DNA of 64,000 nt, taken from the NCBI GenBank assembly GCA_017507385.1, contig JAFWAX010000034.1, positions 1 through 64,000 on the forward strand. The letters run 5' to 3'. The translations under genes and the position numbers were made by a program. The DNA is from Bacteroidaceae bacterium. Its GTDB lineage: Bacteria; Bacteroidota; Bacteroidia; Bacteroidales; Bacteroidaceae. The notes beneath the pieces are model-generated. The model did no database searches. It saw nothing but the letters and a program-made list of their open reading frames with translations, and was not told where the DNA came from. Shown here piece after piece: positions 28,634 through 37,883 of this stretch (position 1 is the first letter of the stretch; each line of letters begins with the position of its first letter).

Positions 28634-29914
28634 ATGGAAAAAAGCACATTCGGCATCTTTTTTGCCCTATTAATGACAACATCGGCGATTTTTGCCCAGC
28701 AGGCAGAAAATGGCGCTCAAGAAGTAGATGAGTATAAGTCATCTGCGGTTCTCAAGGCCTATCGTACTAACATGAAGTCCAAGAATTATGCTCGGGCAAA
28801 ACAGGAAATAGATGGAGCTATCAAAAAGTATCCAGAAGCAGCTGTTGATGCACAGCTGTATAAATGCAAGATGGATGCTCTGAATGCGCTGATTGTTGCT
28901 GAAAACAGGAAAATTTATCTCAACTCGAAGCCCGACACAGTTACTTATTTTAATTATGTGTACGAGCTTTACACTACGGGACTTGCTTGTGATAGTATAG
29001 AGCAAGCGCTTGTTCGCGAACGCCAAGCTATGGGTAAAAAGGCAAAGCCAAGATTGCGTTACACTATTGCTCAGCCCATGCTTTCCTATCGCAAAAATGT
29101 GCTTAACGCCGGGAAATACCATTATAAGAAAAAAGATTATGCAAAGGCATATCAGTTCCTCGACCTCTATGCACAAACAAAAACTGCGCCTGTTTTTACA
29201 GACAAGGATGGTCGTTCCCTTCTTACGGATCCTGATGATATGCGAGAAGTAGCTTCTTTGGCTACTCTTAGCGCCTATGCTTCTGGTAATCATCAAGGTG
29301 TTATGAATTATCTTGAGCAGAGTCTTGCTGTAGAGCATTTGAAGCCGCAACTTTTAGAGCTTGGTTCTAAGTCAGCTGCGCAACTTCAAGATACCACTCG
29401 CATGCTTGTTCTCTTGGAAACGGGATTCATCTCTTATCCCGATGTCGAATATTTCTTCATGACTCTTATCAAACATTATAATGAGCAGAAAGATTACCAT
29501 CATGCTTTGCAGAAAATAATGACCATGGTAGAACTCTATCCTGAAAAGCGCGACTATTGGTATATGGCTGGTACAGAACAGATGCTTCTCGCTCAGTATA
29601 ATGAAGCACTTGTGTCCTTCCGCAAATGTATTGAGCTGCAGGCGGATGATGCTCAGGCTTATTCTGCAATCGGAAATATCTATCTGCATGATGCTCAGGC
29701 TGCTTATGCCCATTTCGATACACCTATTTCTCATCCGGATTATGCTCAGCACAAGCAGGAAATTGATTATCTCTATCAACAGGCTTGTACAGCTTTTGAG
29801 CATGCTCGCCAATTTGACGAAAACAATCAAAATCTTTGGCTTTCTGGACTTCGTGAAGCTTACTTTAAGCTGAATCGGGGTAGGGAACTTCGGGCTTTGG
29901 AAAAATACAAGTAG
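28634..29914 (+). CDS. Exported tetratricopeptide-repeat protein
   Basis: This is a 426-residue protein with a signal peptide (about 1-21, AIFA|Q). It consists of helical repeats. Clear TPR units lie near 285-345 (YHHALQKIMTMVELYPEK, then YNEALVSFRKCIELQADDA) and another near 375-400 (ACTAFEHARQFDENNQN). It is likely periplasmic or attached to the outer membrane. It follows the glycogen genes on the same strand but is separated from them by a hairpin. No specific role is recognised. Confidence 0.75.
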   Translation: MEKSTFGIFFALLMTTSAIFAQQAENGAQEVDEYKSSAVLKAYRTNMKSKNYARAKQEIDGAIKKYPEAAVDAQLYKCKMDALNALIVAENRKIYLNSKPDTVTYFNYVYELYTTGLACDSIEQALVRERQAMGKKAKPRLRYTIAQPMLSYRKNVLNAGKYHYKKKDYAKAYQFLDLYAQTKTAPVFTDKDGRSLLTDPDDMREVASLATLSAYASGNHQGVMNYLEQSLAVEHLKPQLLELGSKSAAQLQDTTRMLVLLETGFISYPDVEYFFMTLIKHYNEQKDYHHALQKIMTMVELYPEKRDYWYMAGTEQMLLAQYNEALVSFRKCIELQADDAQAYSAIGNIYLHDAQAAYAHFDTPISHPDYAQHKQEIDYLYQQACTAFEHARQFDENNQNLWLSGLREAYFKLNRGRELRALEKYK

Positions 29915-29924
29915 AGCCGTTCGT

Positions 29925-29963
29925 GGGGGATTCTTTATCTGGTAAAAAAATCCCCCGTTTTTT
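29925..29963 (+). terminator. Terminator after the TPR gene
   Basis: GGGGGATT pairs with AATCCCCC, followed by GTTTTTTAT. Confidence 0.7.
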
Positions 29964-29975
29964 ATGTTGTATAAT

Positions 29976-30051
29976 CACCGTCTGCATAATATTTAAAACA
30001 CCGTGCGCATAATATTATGCAGGCGGTGTTTTAAATATTATGCAGACGGTG
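29976..30051. repeat. 76-bp inverted-repeat element, copy B
   Basis: Arms start CACCGTCTGCATAATATTTA and end AAATATTATGCAGACGGTG; the centre differs from copy A (20469-20544). It lies between a terminator and the ftsK promoter, with no overlap with a gene. Confidence 0.85.
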
Positions 30052-30113
30052 ATGTCGTATGGGAGATGAAGATTGCAAAAAACTCATTCTTTTAAGAATT
30101 TATCTGTTCTTTT

Positions 30114-30144
30114 TTTGTGTGAGCAAAAATTTTACTTATCTTTG
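30114..30144 (+). promoter_or_regulatory. Promoter of ftsK
   Basis: TTTG (30114-30117), a 19-nt spacer and TATCTTTG (30137-30144). The expected transcript start is near 30151, consistent with the ATG at 30191 rather than a TTG at 30167. Confidence 0.7.
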
Positions 30145-30190
30145 CATTGTTTTCATTTTCTTCTAATTGATAAAAATACAAGACCTTTGG

Positions 30191-32707
30191 ATGGCTACGA
30201 ATAAAGGAAATTCAAAAAATAAGAATAGCAAAAAATATGCAGCGGCGCAGAAAGAAAAGCTTACTGCGGGAGATTTCTTTGGAGGATTTGGGAAGTGGGA
30301 AATGCTATCGTTTGGCATAGGCTTTCTAATAGTGGTTTGTTCCATATTTCTGCTGGTGGCTTTTGTGTCGTATTTGTTTACAGGCGAGGCAGACTTTAGT
30401 TTGCTGGAACAGACGAGCGACCCATTGAACAAGAGTTTGCAATATCGGAATGTGTGTGGAGCCTGGGGAGCAATTGCGGCGTATTATTTCTTGAATGACC
30501 TGTTTGGGTTAGCATCATTTTTGATACCGCCTTATCTTATCATATTGGGATTGAGAATGATGCGTATCTTTAAGTTTACGTTAGTTCGTAAGTTTATTCT
30601 CTTCTCTTTGTTGATGCTGTGGCTGAGTGTGTTTTTCGCGGCATGTGATTATCTGTTCCCCGTGTTTGATGATTCGTTTGTGAAACTTGGCGGGAATCAT
30701 GGCATTCATGTGGTAAGAATTTTGACTCAGGTGATTGGCATGCCAGGTCTGATGGCGGCTCTATTGATTTATGCTGTAATATATCTTGTTTATCTGAGTA
30801 CGAGAACGATTGTCATTATCAGAAACGCATTGAGACTGAATTTTTTGAGAAAGGTGAATCCTTCGCGCTTGAAGCGTTTTGTCAACAAGGAGGAAGAAGA
30901 TGCGGAAGAAAGTACATGTGAGGTGGAGGATGATGCAGAGAATGAAGCCGAAGAGGAGTTTGTGGAAATGGAAGATGCAGGCCCCAATGTGGTAGAGTTT
31001 GAGGATATATCTTCTCAGGAACCAGTGAAGGTTGCGGAAGAAAAAGCTGTTGTAAATACTCCACAAGTTGCGGATGAGATTCCTGTCGTGCAGCCAACAC
31101 TGAATTTTGATGATGCCCCTACTACGGACATGAATATAGAAGTGAATGAAACAGTTCAGGGAACGGGGAAGATTGTACGTGGAGATATAAATACTCCTTA
31201 TGACCCCAAACTGGATTTGGAACACTATAAGTATCCGAAGCTGAGTCTCTTGAATAAGGCTGATGACCAGGGTCCTCAGATCGATATGATGGAGCAGAAT
31301 GCGAATAAGGATAGAATCATTCATGTGCTGAAAAATTTTGGAGTTGAGATTGCGAGCATCAAGGCAACGATTGGCCCTACAATTACATTGTATGAGATAG
31401 TTCCTGCAGAAGGTACTCGCATTAGCAAAATCCGAAATCTGGAAGATGATATCGCATTGTCATTGGCAGCAGAGGGCATCCGCATCATTGCCCCGATTCC
31501 TGGCAAGGGAACAATCGGTATAGAGGTGCCGAACAAGAAAAAGTGTATAGTGTCAATGGAGAGCATCAACAATAGCCGCGTGTATCAGGAAAGCAAGATG
31601 GAGTTGCCATGTGCGGTGGGTAAAACTATCAGCAATGATGTCTTTATGTTTGACTTGGCAAAGACACCTCATTTGCTTGTGGCGGGTGCGACAGGTCAGG
31701 GAAAATCTGTTGGATTGAATGCAATCGTGACATCGCTTCTTTACAAGAAGCACCCATCGGAATTGAAGATTGTGATGATTGACCCCAAGAAGGTGGAATT
31801 CAGCATCTATAGCCCGATAGAGAATCATTTCTTGGCACGTTTGGAAGAAGAGGACGATTGTATTATCACAGATGTTCAGAAGGTGGTGAAAACTTTGAAC
31901 TCGCTGTGTGTGCTAATGGATACTCGCTACGATTTGCTGAAAAGGGCGCATGTTAGAAACATCAAAGAGTATAACGAAAAATTCAAGAGCCGCCTTCTCA
32001 ATCCAGAGCACGGACATGAATACATGCCATATATTGTGGTAATTGTGGATGAGTTTGGTGACTTGATAATGACGGCGGGCAAGGAAGTCGAACTCCCAAT
32101 CTGCCGCATTGCGCAGCTGGCGCGTGCCGTCGGTATTCACATGATTATTGCAACACAGCGTCCTCAAGCAAGTATCATCAGTGGTGCTATCAAGACGAAT
32201 TTCCCGACGAGAATTGCGTTTAAGGTTAGTTCAATGATGGACTCTCGTGTCATTCTTGACCGTTCGGGGGCTAATCAATTGATTGGTAAGGGTGATATGC
32301 TGTATTTACAAGGCAGTGAACCTGTTCGTGTGCAGTGTGCTTTTGTCGATACTCCAGAGGTAAATGATATATGTCGTTTCATTTCTACGCAGCAATCTTT
32401 CTTGCATCCCATGTATCTGCCGGAGGTGGCAGATGCAGAAGGAGATGGCGGCGTTGGTGTTGGAACGGTGGACAAGGGTCATCTTGATCCGATGTTTGCA
32501 GAAGTGGCAAAGTTTGTTGTAAACAATCAAAGCGGTTCCACATCGATGATTCAGCGCAACTATTCTATTGGATACAACCGTGCTGGCAAGATTATGGATC
32601 AGTTAGAGAAGATGGGGGTTGTAGGTGCACAAGTGGGCAGCAAACCTCGTGAGGTGCTGATCAAGGATCCTCTGACGCTTGAAGGATTATTGAACACTTT
32701 GGCATGA
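30191..32707 (+). CDS. ftsK: DNA translocase FtsK/SpoIIIE
   Basis: This 838-residue protein acts in chromosome segregation at the division septum. The N-terminus is Lys/Asn-rich, followed by four membrane helices within about 45-210. An acidic linker (about 235-310, many Glu/Asp) follows. The motor has Walker A GATGQGKSVG, Walker B YIVVIVDEFGDL, and ends with the winged-helix gamma domain that reads KOPS-like sites (IQRNYSIGYNRAGKIMDQLE). The start was chosen at ATG 30191 using the promoter. A lolA-like gene follows at 56 nt. Confidence 0.95.
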   Translation: MATNKGNSKNKNSKKYAAAQKEKLTAGDFFGGFGKWEMLSFGIGFLIVVCSIFLLVAFVSYLFTGEADFSLLEQTSDPLNKSLQYRNVCGAWGAIAAYYFLNDLFGLASFLIPPYLIILGLRMMRIFKFTLVRKFILFSLLMLWLSVFFAACDYLFPVFDDSFVKLGGNHGIHVVRILTQVIGMPGLMAALLIYAVIYLVYLSTRTIVIIRNALRLNFLRKVNPSRLKRFVNKEEEDAEESTCEVEDDAENEAEEEFVEMEDAGPNVVEFEDISSQEPVKVAEEKAVVNTPQVADEIPVVQPTLNFDDAPTTDMNIEVNETVQGTGKIVRGDINTPYDPKLDLEHYKYPKLSLLNKADDQGPQIDMMEQNANKDRIIHVLKNFGVEIASIKATIGPTITLYEIVPAEGTRISKIRNLEDDIALSLAAEGIRIIAPIPGKGTIGIEVPNKKKCIVSMESINNSRVYQESKMELPCAVGKTISNDVFMFDLAKTPHLLVAGATGQGKSVGLNAIVTSLLYKKHPSELKIVMIDPKKVEFSIYSPIENHFLARLEEEDDCIITDVQKVVKTLNSLCVLMDTRYDLLKRAHVRNIKEYNEKFKSRLLNPEHGHEYMPYIVVIVDEFGDLIMTAGKEVELPICRIAQLARAVGIHMIIATQRPQASIISGAIKTNFPTRIAFKVSSMMDSRVILDRSGANQLIGKGDMLYLQGSEPVRVQCAFVDTPEVNDICRFISTQQSFLHPMYLPEVADAEGDGGVGVGTVDKGHLDPMFAEVAKFVVNNQSGSTSMIQRNYSIGYNRAGKIMDQLEKMGVVGAQVGSKPREVLIKDPLTLEGLLNTLA

Positions 32708-32763
32708 TTGATTCTCTAATAATGTTTGTGAAATATATTCTTTATTCTCAATCCGATAACTTT

Positions 32764-33369
32764 ATGAAAAAGATACTGTTTTTGTTCATATTCTCCATTC
32801 TTTCTGTTTTTGTTTCTGCGCAAGATGCTGTTACGATACTGGATAGGGCTTCTGCAGCACTTAAGGCGGCAGGTGGCATGAAGGTGGATTTTACTATAAA
32901 AACAGAGGATTTATTGTCAAAGGGTTACATTAAGTCGAAAGAGAATAAATTTGTCCTCCATTTGGAAGAGAATATTATATGGTTTGATGGTGAAACGTTG
33001 TGGAATTATGTACGGAGGAATGAAGAGGTGAATATCACGATTCCATCTCAGGCCGAAATGTCAAAGCTGAATCCGTATGCATTTCTTTCTTTTTATAAGA
33101 AAGGATACGACGTGAAAAAAGGTAAGGGAACTGCAAAAGAGCATGAGGTAATCATGGTGGGTGATAAAACATCTCAGTATAAGAAAGCGGTGATTCGTAT
33201 AGATAAAAAAACTTATTATCCAGTATTGATTCAGCTGGAATCATCACAAGGTGATTTTGGGGTGGAAATCCAATGTAAATCTTATCAGAAGAATCAGAAG
33301 TTTTCGGATAAGACATTTCAGTTTGACCGGAAAGAATATCTAGGTGTTGATATAATAGACCTCAGATGA
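32764..33369 (+). CDS. LolA-like outer-membrane lipoprotein carrier protein
   Basis: This is a 201-residue periplasmic protein with a signal peptide (about 1-20, FVSA|Q). The mature part has the half-barrel strand pattern of LolA, with KVDFTIKTEDL, KFVLHLEENIIWFDGETLW and LSFYKKGYDVKKG. In other bacteria LolA carries lipoproteins from the inner to the outer membrane, and ftsK-lolA adjacency is common. The longer frame from 32704 overlaps ftsK and lacks a signal peptide at its start, so ATG 32764 is preferred. Confidence 0.85.
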   Translation: MKKILFLFIFSILSVFVSAQDAVTILDRASAALKAAGGMKVDFTIKTEDLLSKGYIKSKENKFVLHLEENIIWFDGETLWNYVRRNEEVNITIPSQAEMSKLNPYAFLSFYKKGYDVKKGKGTAKEHEVIMVGDKTSQYKKAVIRIDKKTYYPVLIQLESSQGDFGVEIQCKSYQKNQKFSDKTFQFDRKEYLGVDIIDLR

Positions 33370-33376
33370 GAGTGCT

Positions 33377-34885
33377 ATGGATTTGAGACGGGCATTTTTG
33401 TTGTATAAGCTGATTGCACATAATCAGCGGTGTCAAGTTCGTCGACATCCTATGTTTGATAAAAATGTGATAATGAAGATAATAAGTTATTTTATTATTG
33501 CATTTTGGGCTGTTTACCTTATGGTGCTCGGTGTGTCTTTCCATTCTTTTTTTAAGGATTCTTCTCTTGAGGCATTTGACTGGATTGATGGAGGACTTTT
33601 GTGGTTTCTCGTTCTCGATTTTGTTTCTCGATTTATGATGCAGGATACGCCTGCTCAGAATGTGAAACAATATAAGCTGCTAAACATTTCGAGTCGTTTT
33701 TTGTTCCATGTTTTTTTATTGCGCATCGGGTTGCAGTTCTACAATCTGTTTTGGGCTTTTTTCTTTGTTCCTTTTGGCTTTCTTTCTGTACCTCAGTTCT
33801 ATGGTTTTGGCGGGTTTGCTGGTTTTTTGCTGGGATGGTGGCTGCTTTTTGTTCTAAACAGTTATTGGTATCTATTTTGGCGGACATTGATGAACCGCAA
33901 TTTGTGGTGGGGCTTTTGTCCGCTTTTGTTTTATCTGCTATGTTTATATCTGGGATTTTTTTATGACAATGAGAATCAATGGCTGTTTGATGGTTCTATT
34001 CACTTGATGCGTGGGTTTTGCCATTGGAAGGCGTGGTGTTGGTTGTTGCTGATTGGGTTAATAACTGTGATGTATGCTGCCAATTATTATTTACAAAAAG
34101 TGGCTGTATATATGGAAATTTCGAGAATGGAACATGTTGGTACGGTAAAGACTCGCAATATGAAATTCCTTGATCGATATGGAGTTGTTGGTGAATACAT
34201 GAAGTTGGAAATTAAATCCATGATGCGTAATTTGGTCATTCGTAAATTATTCATTAATGGAGGGTTGTGTATGTTGATGTTGTGTGGTCTTTTCTCTTTT
34301 TCAGACATATATGATGAACTTCCTTTTATGCGAGTTTTTATCTGTGTGTATTGTTTTTCTTGCTTAGGTGTGATGACGCTGACGACAATCATGTGTGCGG
34401 AAGGTAATTATTTGGATGGACTGATGGTGCACAAGGAGACCATCCTATCTTTACTAAAAGCGAAGTATTATTTTCAGTGCGCCGTGCTGCTGATTCCGGT
34501 CTTATTTTTGCTAATGCCTATAGGTGAGGGGAAAATGCCCGTTTTGACAATGTTGGCTTGTGCGTTTTTCACGTCAGGAGTGGTTTTCCCTTTCATGTTT
34601 CAATTAGCTGTCTATAATGATTCTTCAATCCATTTGAACAAGAAACTTACACGGTCTGGCAGAAACACGAAAGTACAGATGTTGATGTCGGCTGCAGCTA
34701 TGTTCCTCCCCATGCTAATCATGTATGTACTGGTGGAATTTTTCGGTGAGACATGTGCCGCAATAGTGATGTTGACAATGGGGGTGATAGGCACAATTCT
34801 TCATCCGTTGTGGTTGAATAATATCTATCAGCGTTTTATGAAACGACGCTATCAAAATATGGATGCATTTCGTAACTCAAGATAA
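33377..34885 (+). CDS. DUF5687 multi-spanning membrane protein, probable ABC permease
   Basis: This is a 502-residue polytopic protein with around ten to twelve hydrophobic segments and few long loops. It begins MDLRRAFLLYKLIAH and carries the amphipathic region near residue 265 expected of DUF5687. It is followed 3 nt later by an ABC ATPase with no other permease, so it is probably the transmembrane half of a type of exporter found in Bacteroidetes. The substrate is unknown. It starts 7 nt after the lolA-like stop. Confidence 0.75.
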   Translation: MDLRRAFLLYKLIAHNQRCQVRRHPMFDKNVIMKIISYFIIAFWAVYLMVLGVSFHSFFKDSSLEAFDWIDGGLLWFLVLDFVSRFMMQDTPAQNVKQYKLLNISSRFLFHVFLLRIGLQFYNLFWAFFFVPFGFLSVPQFYGFGGFAGFLLGWWLLFVLNSYWYLFWRTLMNRNLWWGFCPLLFYLLCLYLGFFYDNENQWLFDGSIHLMRGFCHWKAWCWLLLIGLITVMYAANYYLQKVAVYMEISRMEHVGTVKTRNMKFLDRYGVVGEYMKLEIKSMMRNLVIRKLFINGGLCMLMLCGLFSFSDIYDELPFMRVFICVYCFSCLGVMTLTTIMCAEGNYLDGLMVHKETILSLLKAKYYFQCAVLLIPVLFLLMPIGEGKMPVLTMLACAFFTSGVVFPFMFQLAVYNDSSIHLNKKLTRSGRNTKVQMLMSAAAMFLPMLIMYVLVEFFGETCAAIVMLTMGVIGTILHPLWLNNIYQRFMKRRYQNMDAFRNSR

Positions 34886-34888
34886 ATC

Positions 34889-35626
34889 ATGAATTTAACG
34901 GTTGAAAATCTGACTAAAGAATTTAAAGGTAAAAAAGTTCTGGATATACCTCATTATGCGGTTCGCAGTGGCGAGATAATAGGTCTTGTCGGGAATAATG
35001 GCGCTGGTAAGACAACGTTGTTTCGTGTAATATTGGATCTCCTCAAAGCGGATACAGGACATGTGGTGATTTCTGGTGTCATAGATGGACGCGAAGTTTC
35101 AATTGACACGTCTAAAAACGAAGCTTGGAAAGCATATACGGGTGCGTTTGTTGATACAGGTTTTCTCATAGATTATCTGACTCCAGAGGAATACTTTCGT
35201 TTCCTTGCAAAAGTAACCGGACTTACAGATTCTAATCTCAATGAACGGCTGAAATTTTTTGACCAATTCATGAATGGAGAAGTGATGGGCAGCAATACGC
35301 TGATTCGTAATCTTTCGATGGGCAATCAGCAAAAGGTCGGCATAATAGGAGCAATGCTTCATCATCCCCAGTTGTTGATTCTTGATGAACCTTTCAATTT
35401 TCTGGATCCCACATCTCAGGTTTCGATGAAGTATTTGCTTGAGAAATATGGGAAAGAGTATGGTTCTACCATCATTGTGTCATCCCATAATTTGACGCAT
35501 ACGCTGGATATTTGCAGCAGAATTACTTTGCTTGAAAACGGGAACGTCATAAAGGACTATGGTCGTGATTATGCTTTGTTGACTTCTGAAATCGAGGGTT
35601 ATTTTAGAAGTAATGTCAATATTTAA
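34889..35626 (+). CDS. ABC transporter ATP-binding protein
   Basis: This is a 245-residue ATPase with Walker A GNNGAGKTT (about 37-45), a Q-loop region, signature LSMGNQQKVG (standard LSGGQ weakened, as in many ABC-2 exporters), and Walker B LLILDEPFNFLDP. The switch His lies in SSHNL. It pairs with the DUF5687 protein (3-nt gap). Similar pairs are thought to export small molecules or lipids, but the substrate is not evident here. Confidence 0.9.
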   Translation: MNLTVENLTKEFKGKKVLDIPHYAVRSGEIIGLVGNNGAGKTTLFRVILDLLKADTGHVVISGVIDGREVSIDTSKNEAWKAYTGAFVDTGFLIDYLTPEEYFRFLAKVTGLTDSNLNERLKFFDQFMNGEVMGSNTLIRNLSMGNQQKVGIIGAMLHHPQLLILDEPFNFLDPTSQVSMKYLLEKYGKEYGSTIIVSSHNLTHTLDICSRITLLENGNVIKDYGRDYALLTSEIEGYFRSNVNI

Positions 35627-35679
35627 GCGAAGATAAAAAAGTTTTTCGTATTTTGCTTTTATTAACCAATTAAAAGCCT

Positions 35680-35687
35680 TACATTTG
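35680..35687 (+). promoter_or_regulatory. -7 box of the methylmalonyl-CoA operon
   Basis: TACATTTG matches TAnnTTTG. The expected transcript start (about 35694) would place a stem-loop (35697-35716) at the very 5' end of the mRNA. Confidence 0.5.
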
Positions 35688-35696
35688 TATGGTTTT

Positions 35697-35716
35697 GTAG
35701 CACTTGTAGGTGCTAC
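35697..35716 (+). promoter_or_regulatory. 5'-end stem-loop of the methylmalonyl-CoA operon mRNA
   Basis: GTAGCAC (35697-35703) and GTGCTAC (35710-35716) pair perfectly around a 6-nt loop. There is no T run. A 5'-terminal stem can protect an mRNA; no ligand-binding fold is recognised. Confidence 0.4.
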
Positions 35717-35761
35717 TTGTTTGTGTTTTGTCATTTTTAGTTGAATTAACAATAAATAATT

Positions 35762-36172
35762 ATGAAAATTTCGAGAATTGATCACCTTGGAATTGGTGTG
35801 GAGAGTATTGAAGCAGTGCTCCCTTATTTTGAGAATGTCCTTGGTTTGAAGTGCTATGCTGTAGAAGAAGTAGCAGACCAGAAAGTTAAGACAGCCTTCC
35901 TTAAGGTTGGTGAAGTTAAGATTGAACTTTTGGAACCAACATCACCAGAATCTGCTATTGCAAAGTGGTTGGAAAAAGGAGGCAAAGGTGTACATCATGT
36001 AGCTTTTGCTGTTGAAGATGGTGTTGCAGAGGCTCTTGTGGAAGCAGAGAATAAGGACGTTCGTCTTATTGATAAAGCTCCACGTCCAGGTGCAGAACAG
36101 ATGTCTATTGCGTTCCTGCATCCAAAATCTACAGCTGGAATCTTAACGGAACTTTGTGAGCCACAGAAGTAG
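35762..36172 (+). CDS. mce: Methylmalonyl-CoA epimerase
   Basis: This 136-residue vicinal-oxygen-chelate enzyme interconverts (2R)- and (2S)-methylmalonyl-CoA. Likely metal ligands are visible as His in RIDHLGIGV (residue 7), His in GVHHVAFAV and the C-terminal Glu in ILTELCE. It heads an operon with all subunits of a Na+-pumping methylmalonyl-CoA decarboxylase, so it links methylmalonyl-CoA mutase product to decarboxylation in the succinate-to-propionate pathway. Confidence 0.93.
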   Translation: MKISRIDHLGIGVESIEAVLPYFENVLGLKCYAVEEVADQKVKTAFLKVGEVKIELLEPTSPESAIAKWLEKGGKGVHHVAFAVEDGVAEALVEAENKDVRLIDKAPRPGAEQMSIAFLHPKSTAGILTELCEPQK

Positions 36173-36258
36173 AATTATTAAAAACAAATAACTAAAAGTG
36201 AAATTGTTCTTCTGTTTTAGAGAATTTTGATTTTTAGTTTTTTAACCTAATAAATTTT

Positions 36259-37824
36259 ATGAGTAAACAGACTGAAAGAATACAGGAGCTTATTGAGCTC
36301 CGACAGAAAGCGCGTCTTGGTGGCGGAGAGAAAGCCATTGATAAACAGCACGCTAAAGGAAAATTTACAGCTCGTGAGCGCATTTCAATGCTCCTTGACG
36401 AAGGTAGCTTTGAAGAGTATGATATGTTCAAGCTTCACCGCTGCACAAACTTTGGAATGGAGAAGAAGCAGTATCTTGGTGATGGTGTTGTAACAGGATC
36501 TGGTACAATTGGTGGTCGTCTCGTCTTTATCTTTGCACAGGATTTTACTGTGAATGCAGGTTCTCTCTCTGAGACGATGGCACAGAAGATCTGCAAGATC
36601 ATGGATATGGCCATGAACGTAGGTGCTCCTGTTATTGGACTTAATGACTCTGGTGGTGCCCGTATTCAGGAAGGTATCAATGCGTTAGCTGGATATGCTG
36701 AGATTTTCCAGCGTAACATTATGGCATCAGGTGTTGTACCTCAGATTTCAGGTATCTTTGGCCCTTGTGCAGGTGGTGCCGTTTATTCACCTGCGCTGAC
36801 AGACTTCACGCTCATGATGGAGAATACTTCTTTCATGTTCCTCACAGGCCCAGCTGTTGTAAAGACAGTTACAGGTGAGGATGTCGATCAGGAAAGTCTG
36901 GGTGGTGCATCAGTTCACTCAACAAAGTCTGGTGTAACACACTTCACTGCTGCTACAGAAGAAGAGGCTATGGCTATGATTCAGCAGCTTATTTCTTACA
37001 TTCCACAGAACAATCAGGAAGAGACTCCAATCGTTGAATGTACAGACCCAATCGATCGTCTTGAGGATTCGCTTAATGAGATTATTCCGGACAATCCTAA
37101 TCAAGCATACGACATGTACAAAGTCATTGCGGCAACAGTTGACAATGGCGAATTCTTCGAAGTACAGCCACGTTATGCTCAAAACATCATTGTTGGTTTT
37201 GCACGTTTCAATGGCCGTTCTGTAGGTATTGTAGCTAATCAGCCATCTAAGTTTGCTGGTGTGCTCGACTGCAACGCTTCTCGTAAGGGTGCTCGCTTCG
37301 TTCGTTTCTGCGATGCTTTCAACATTCCAATCGTTAGTTTCGTTGATGTTCCTGGCTTCCTCCCTGGTACAGGACAGGAGTACAATGCAGTTATTCTTCA
37401 TGGAGCTAAGCTGCTTTATGCTTACGGTGAAGCAACTGTGCCAAAGGTAACAGTTACTCTCCGCAAATCTTATGGAGGTTCTCACATCGTGATGTCTTGT
37501 AAGCAGTTGCGTGGCGACATCAACTATGCATGGCCATCTGCTGAAATTGCAGTGATGGGTGCAAGTGGTGCTGCAGCAGTACTTTATGCTCGTGAGGCTA
37601 AGCAGATTAAGGAAGAAGGTGGTGATGCTAAGGCTTTCATTGCTGAAAAAGAAGAAGAGTATTCTAAGCTCTTTGCAAATCCATACAATGCAGCTAAGTA
37701 TGGCTACATTGATGATGTTATCGAGCCACGTAATACTCGTTTCCGTGTTATCCGTGCTCTCGAACAGCTTGCAAATAAGTCACTTACTAATCCTGCTAAG
37801 AAGCACGGCAATATTCCACTTTAA
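36259..37824 (+). CDS. mmdA: Methylmalonyl-CoA decarboxylase alpha subunit (carboxyltransferase)
   Basis: This is a 521-residue acyl-CoA carboxyltransferase of the propionyl-CoA carboxylase beta type. Both crotonase-like halves are present: the [12 protein letters not shown] and [16 protein letters not shown] motifs in the first half, and [16 protein letters not shown] and [14 protein letters not shown] in the second. It transfers the carboxyl group from methylmalonyl-CoA to the biotin of the carrier at 38948. Codon use looks optimised for high expression. Genomic context (OadG-like, biotin carrier, beta subunit) indicates decarboxylation rather than carboxylation. Confidence 0.94.
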   Translation: MSKQTERIQELIELRQKARLGGGEKAIDKQHAKGKFTARERISMLLDEGSFEEYDMFKLHRCTNFGMEKKQYLGDGVVTGSGTIGGRLVFIFAQDFTVNAGSLSETMAQKICKIMDMAMNVGAPVIGLNDSGGARIQEGINALAGYAEIFQRNIMASGVVPQISGIFGPCAGGAVYSPALTDFTLMMENTSFMFLTGPAVVKTVTGEDVDQESLGGASVHSTKSGVTHFTAATEEEAMAMIQQLISYIPQNNQEETPIVECTDPIDRLEDSLNEIIPDNPNQAYDMYKVIAATVDNGEFFEVQPRYAQNIIVGFARFNGRSVGIVANQPSKFAGVLDCNASRKGARFVRFCDAFNIPIVSFVDVPGFLPGTGQEYNAVILHGAKLLYAYGEATVPKVTVTLRKSYGGSHIVMSCKQLRGDINYAWPSAEIAVMGASGAAAVLYAREAKQIKEEGGDAKAFIAEKEEEYSKLFANPYNAAKYGYIDDVIEPRNTRFRVIRALEQLANKSLTNPAKKHGNIPL

Positions 37825-37883
37825 TGCGGCGAACTGGCAGTCCGAGGATTCCTCGTTGCCTAAAACCCTAAATAGAATTAATA

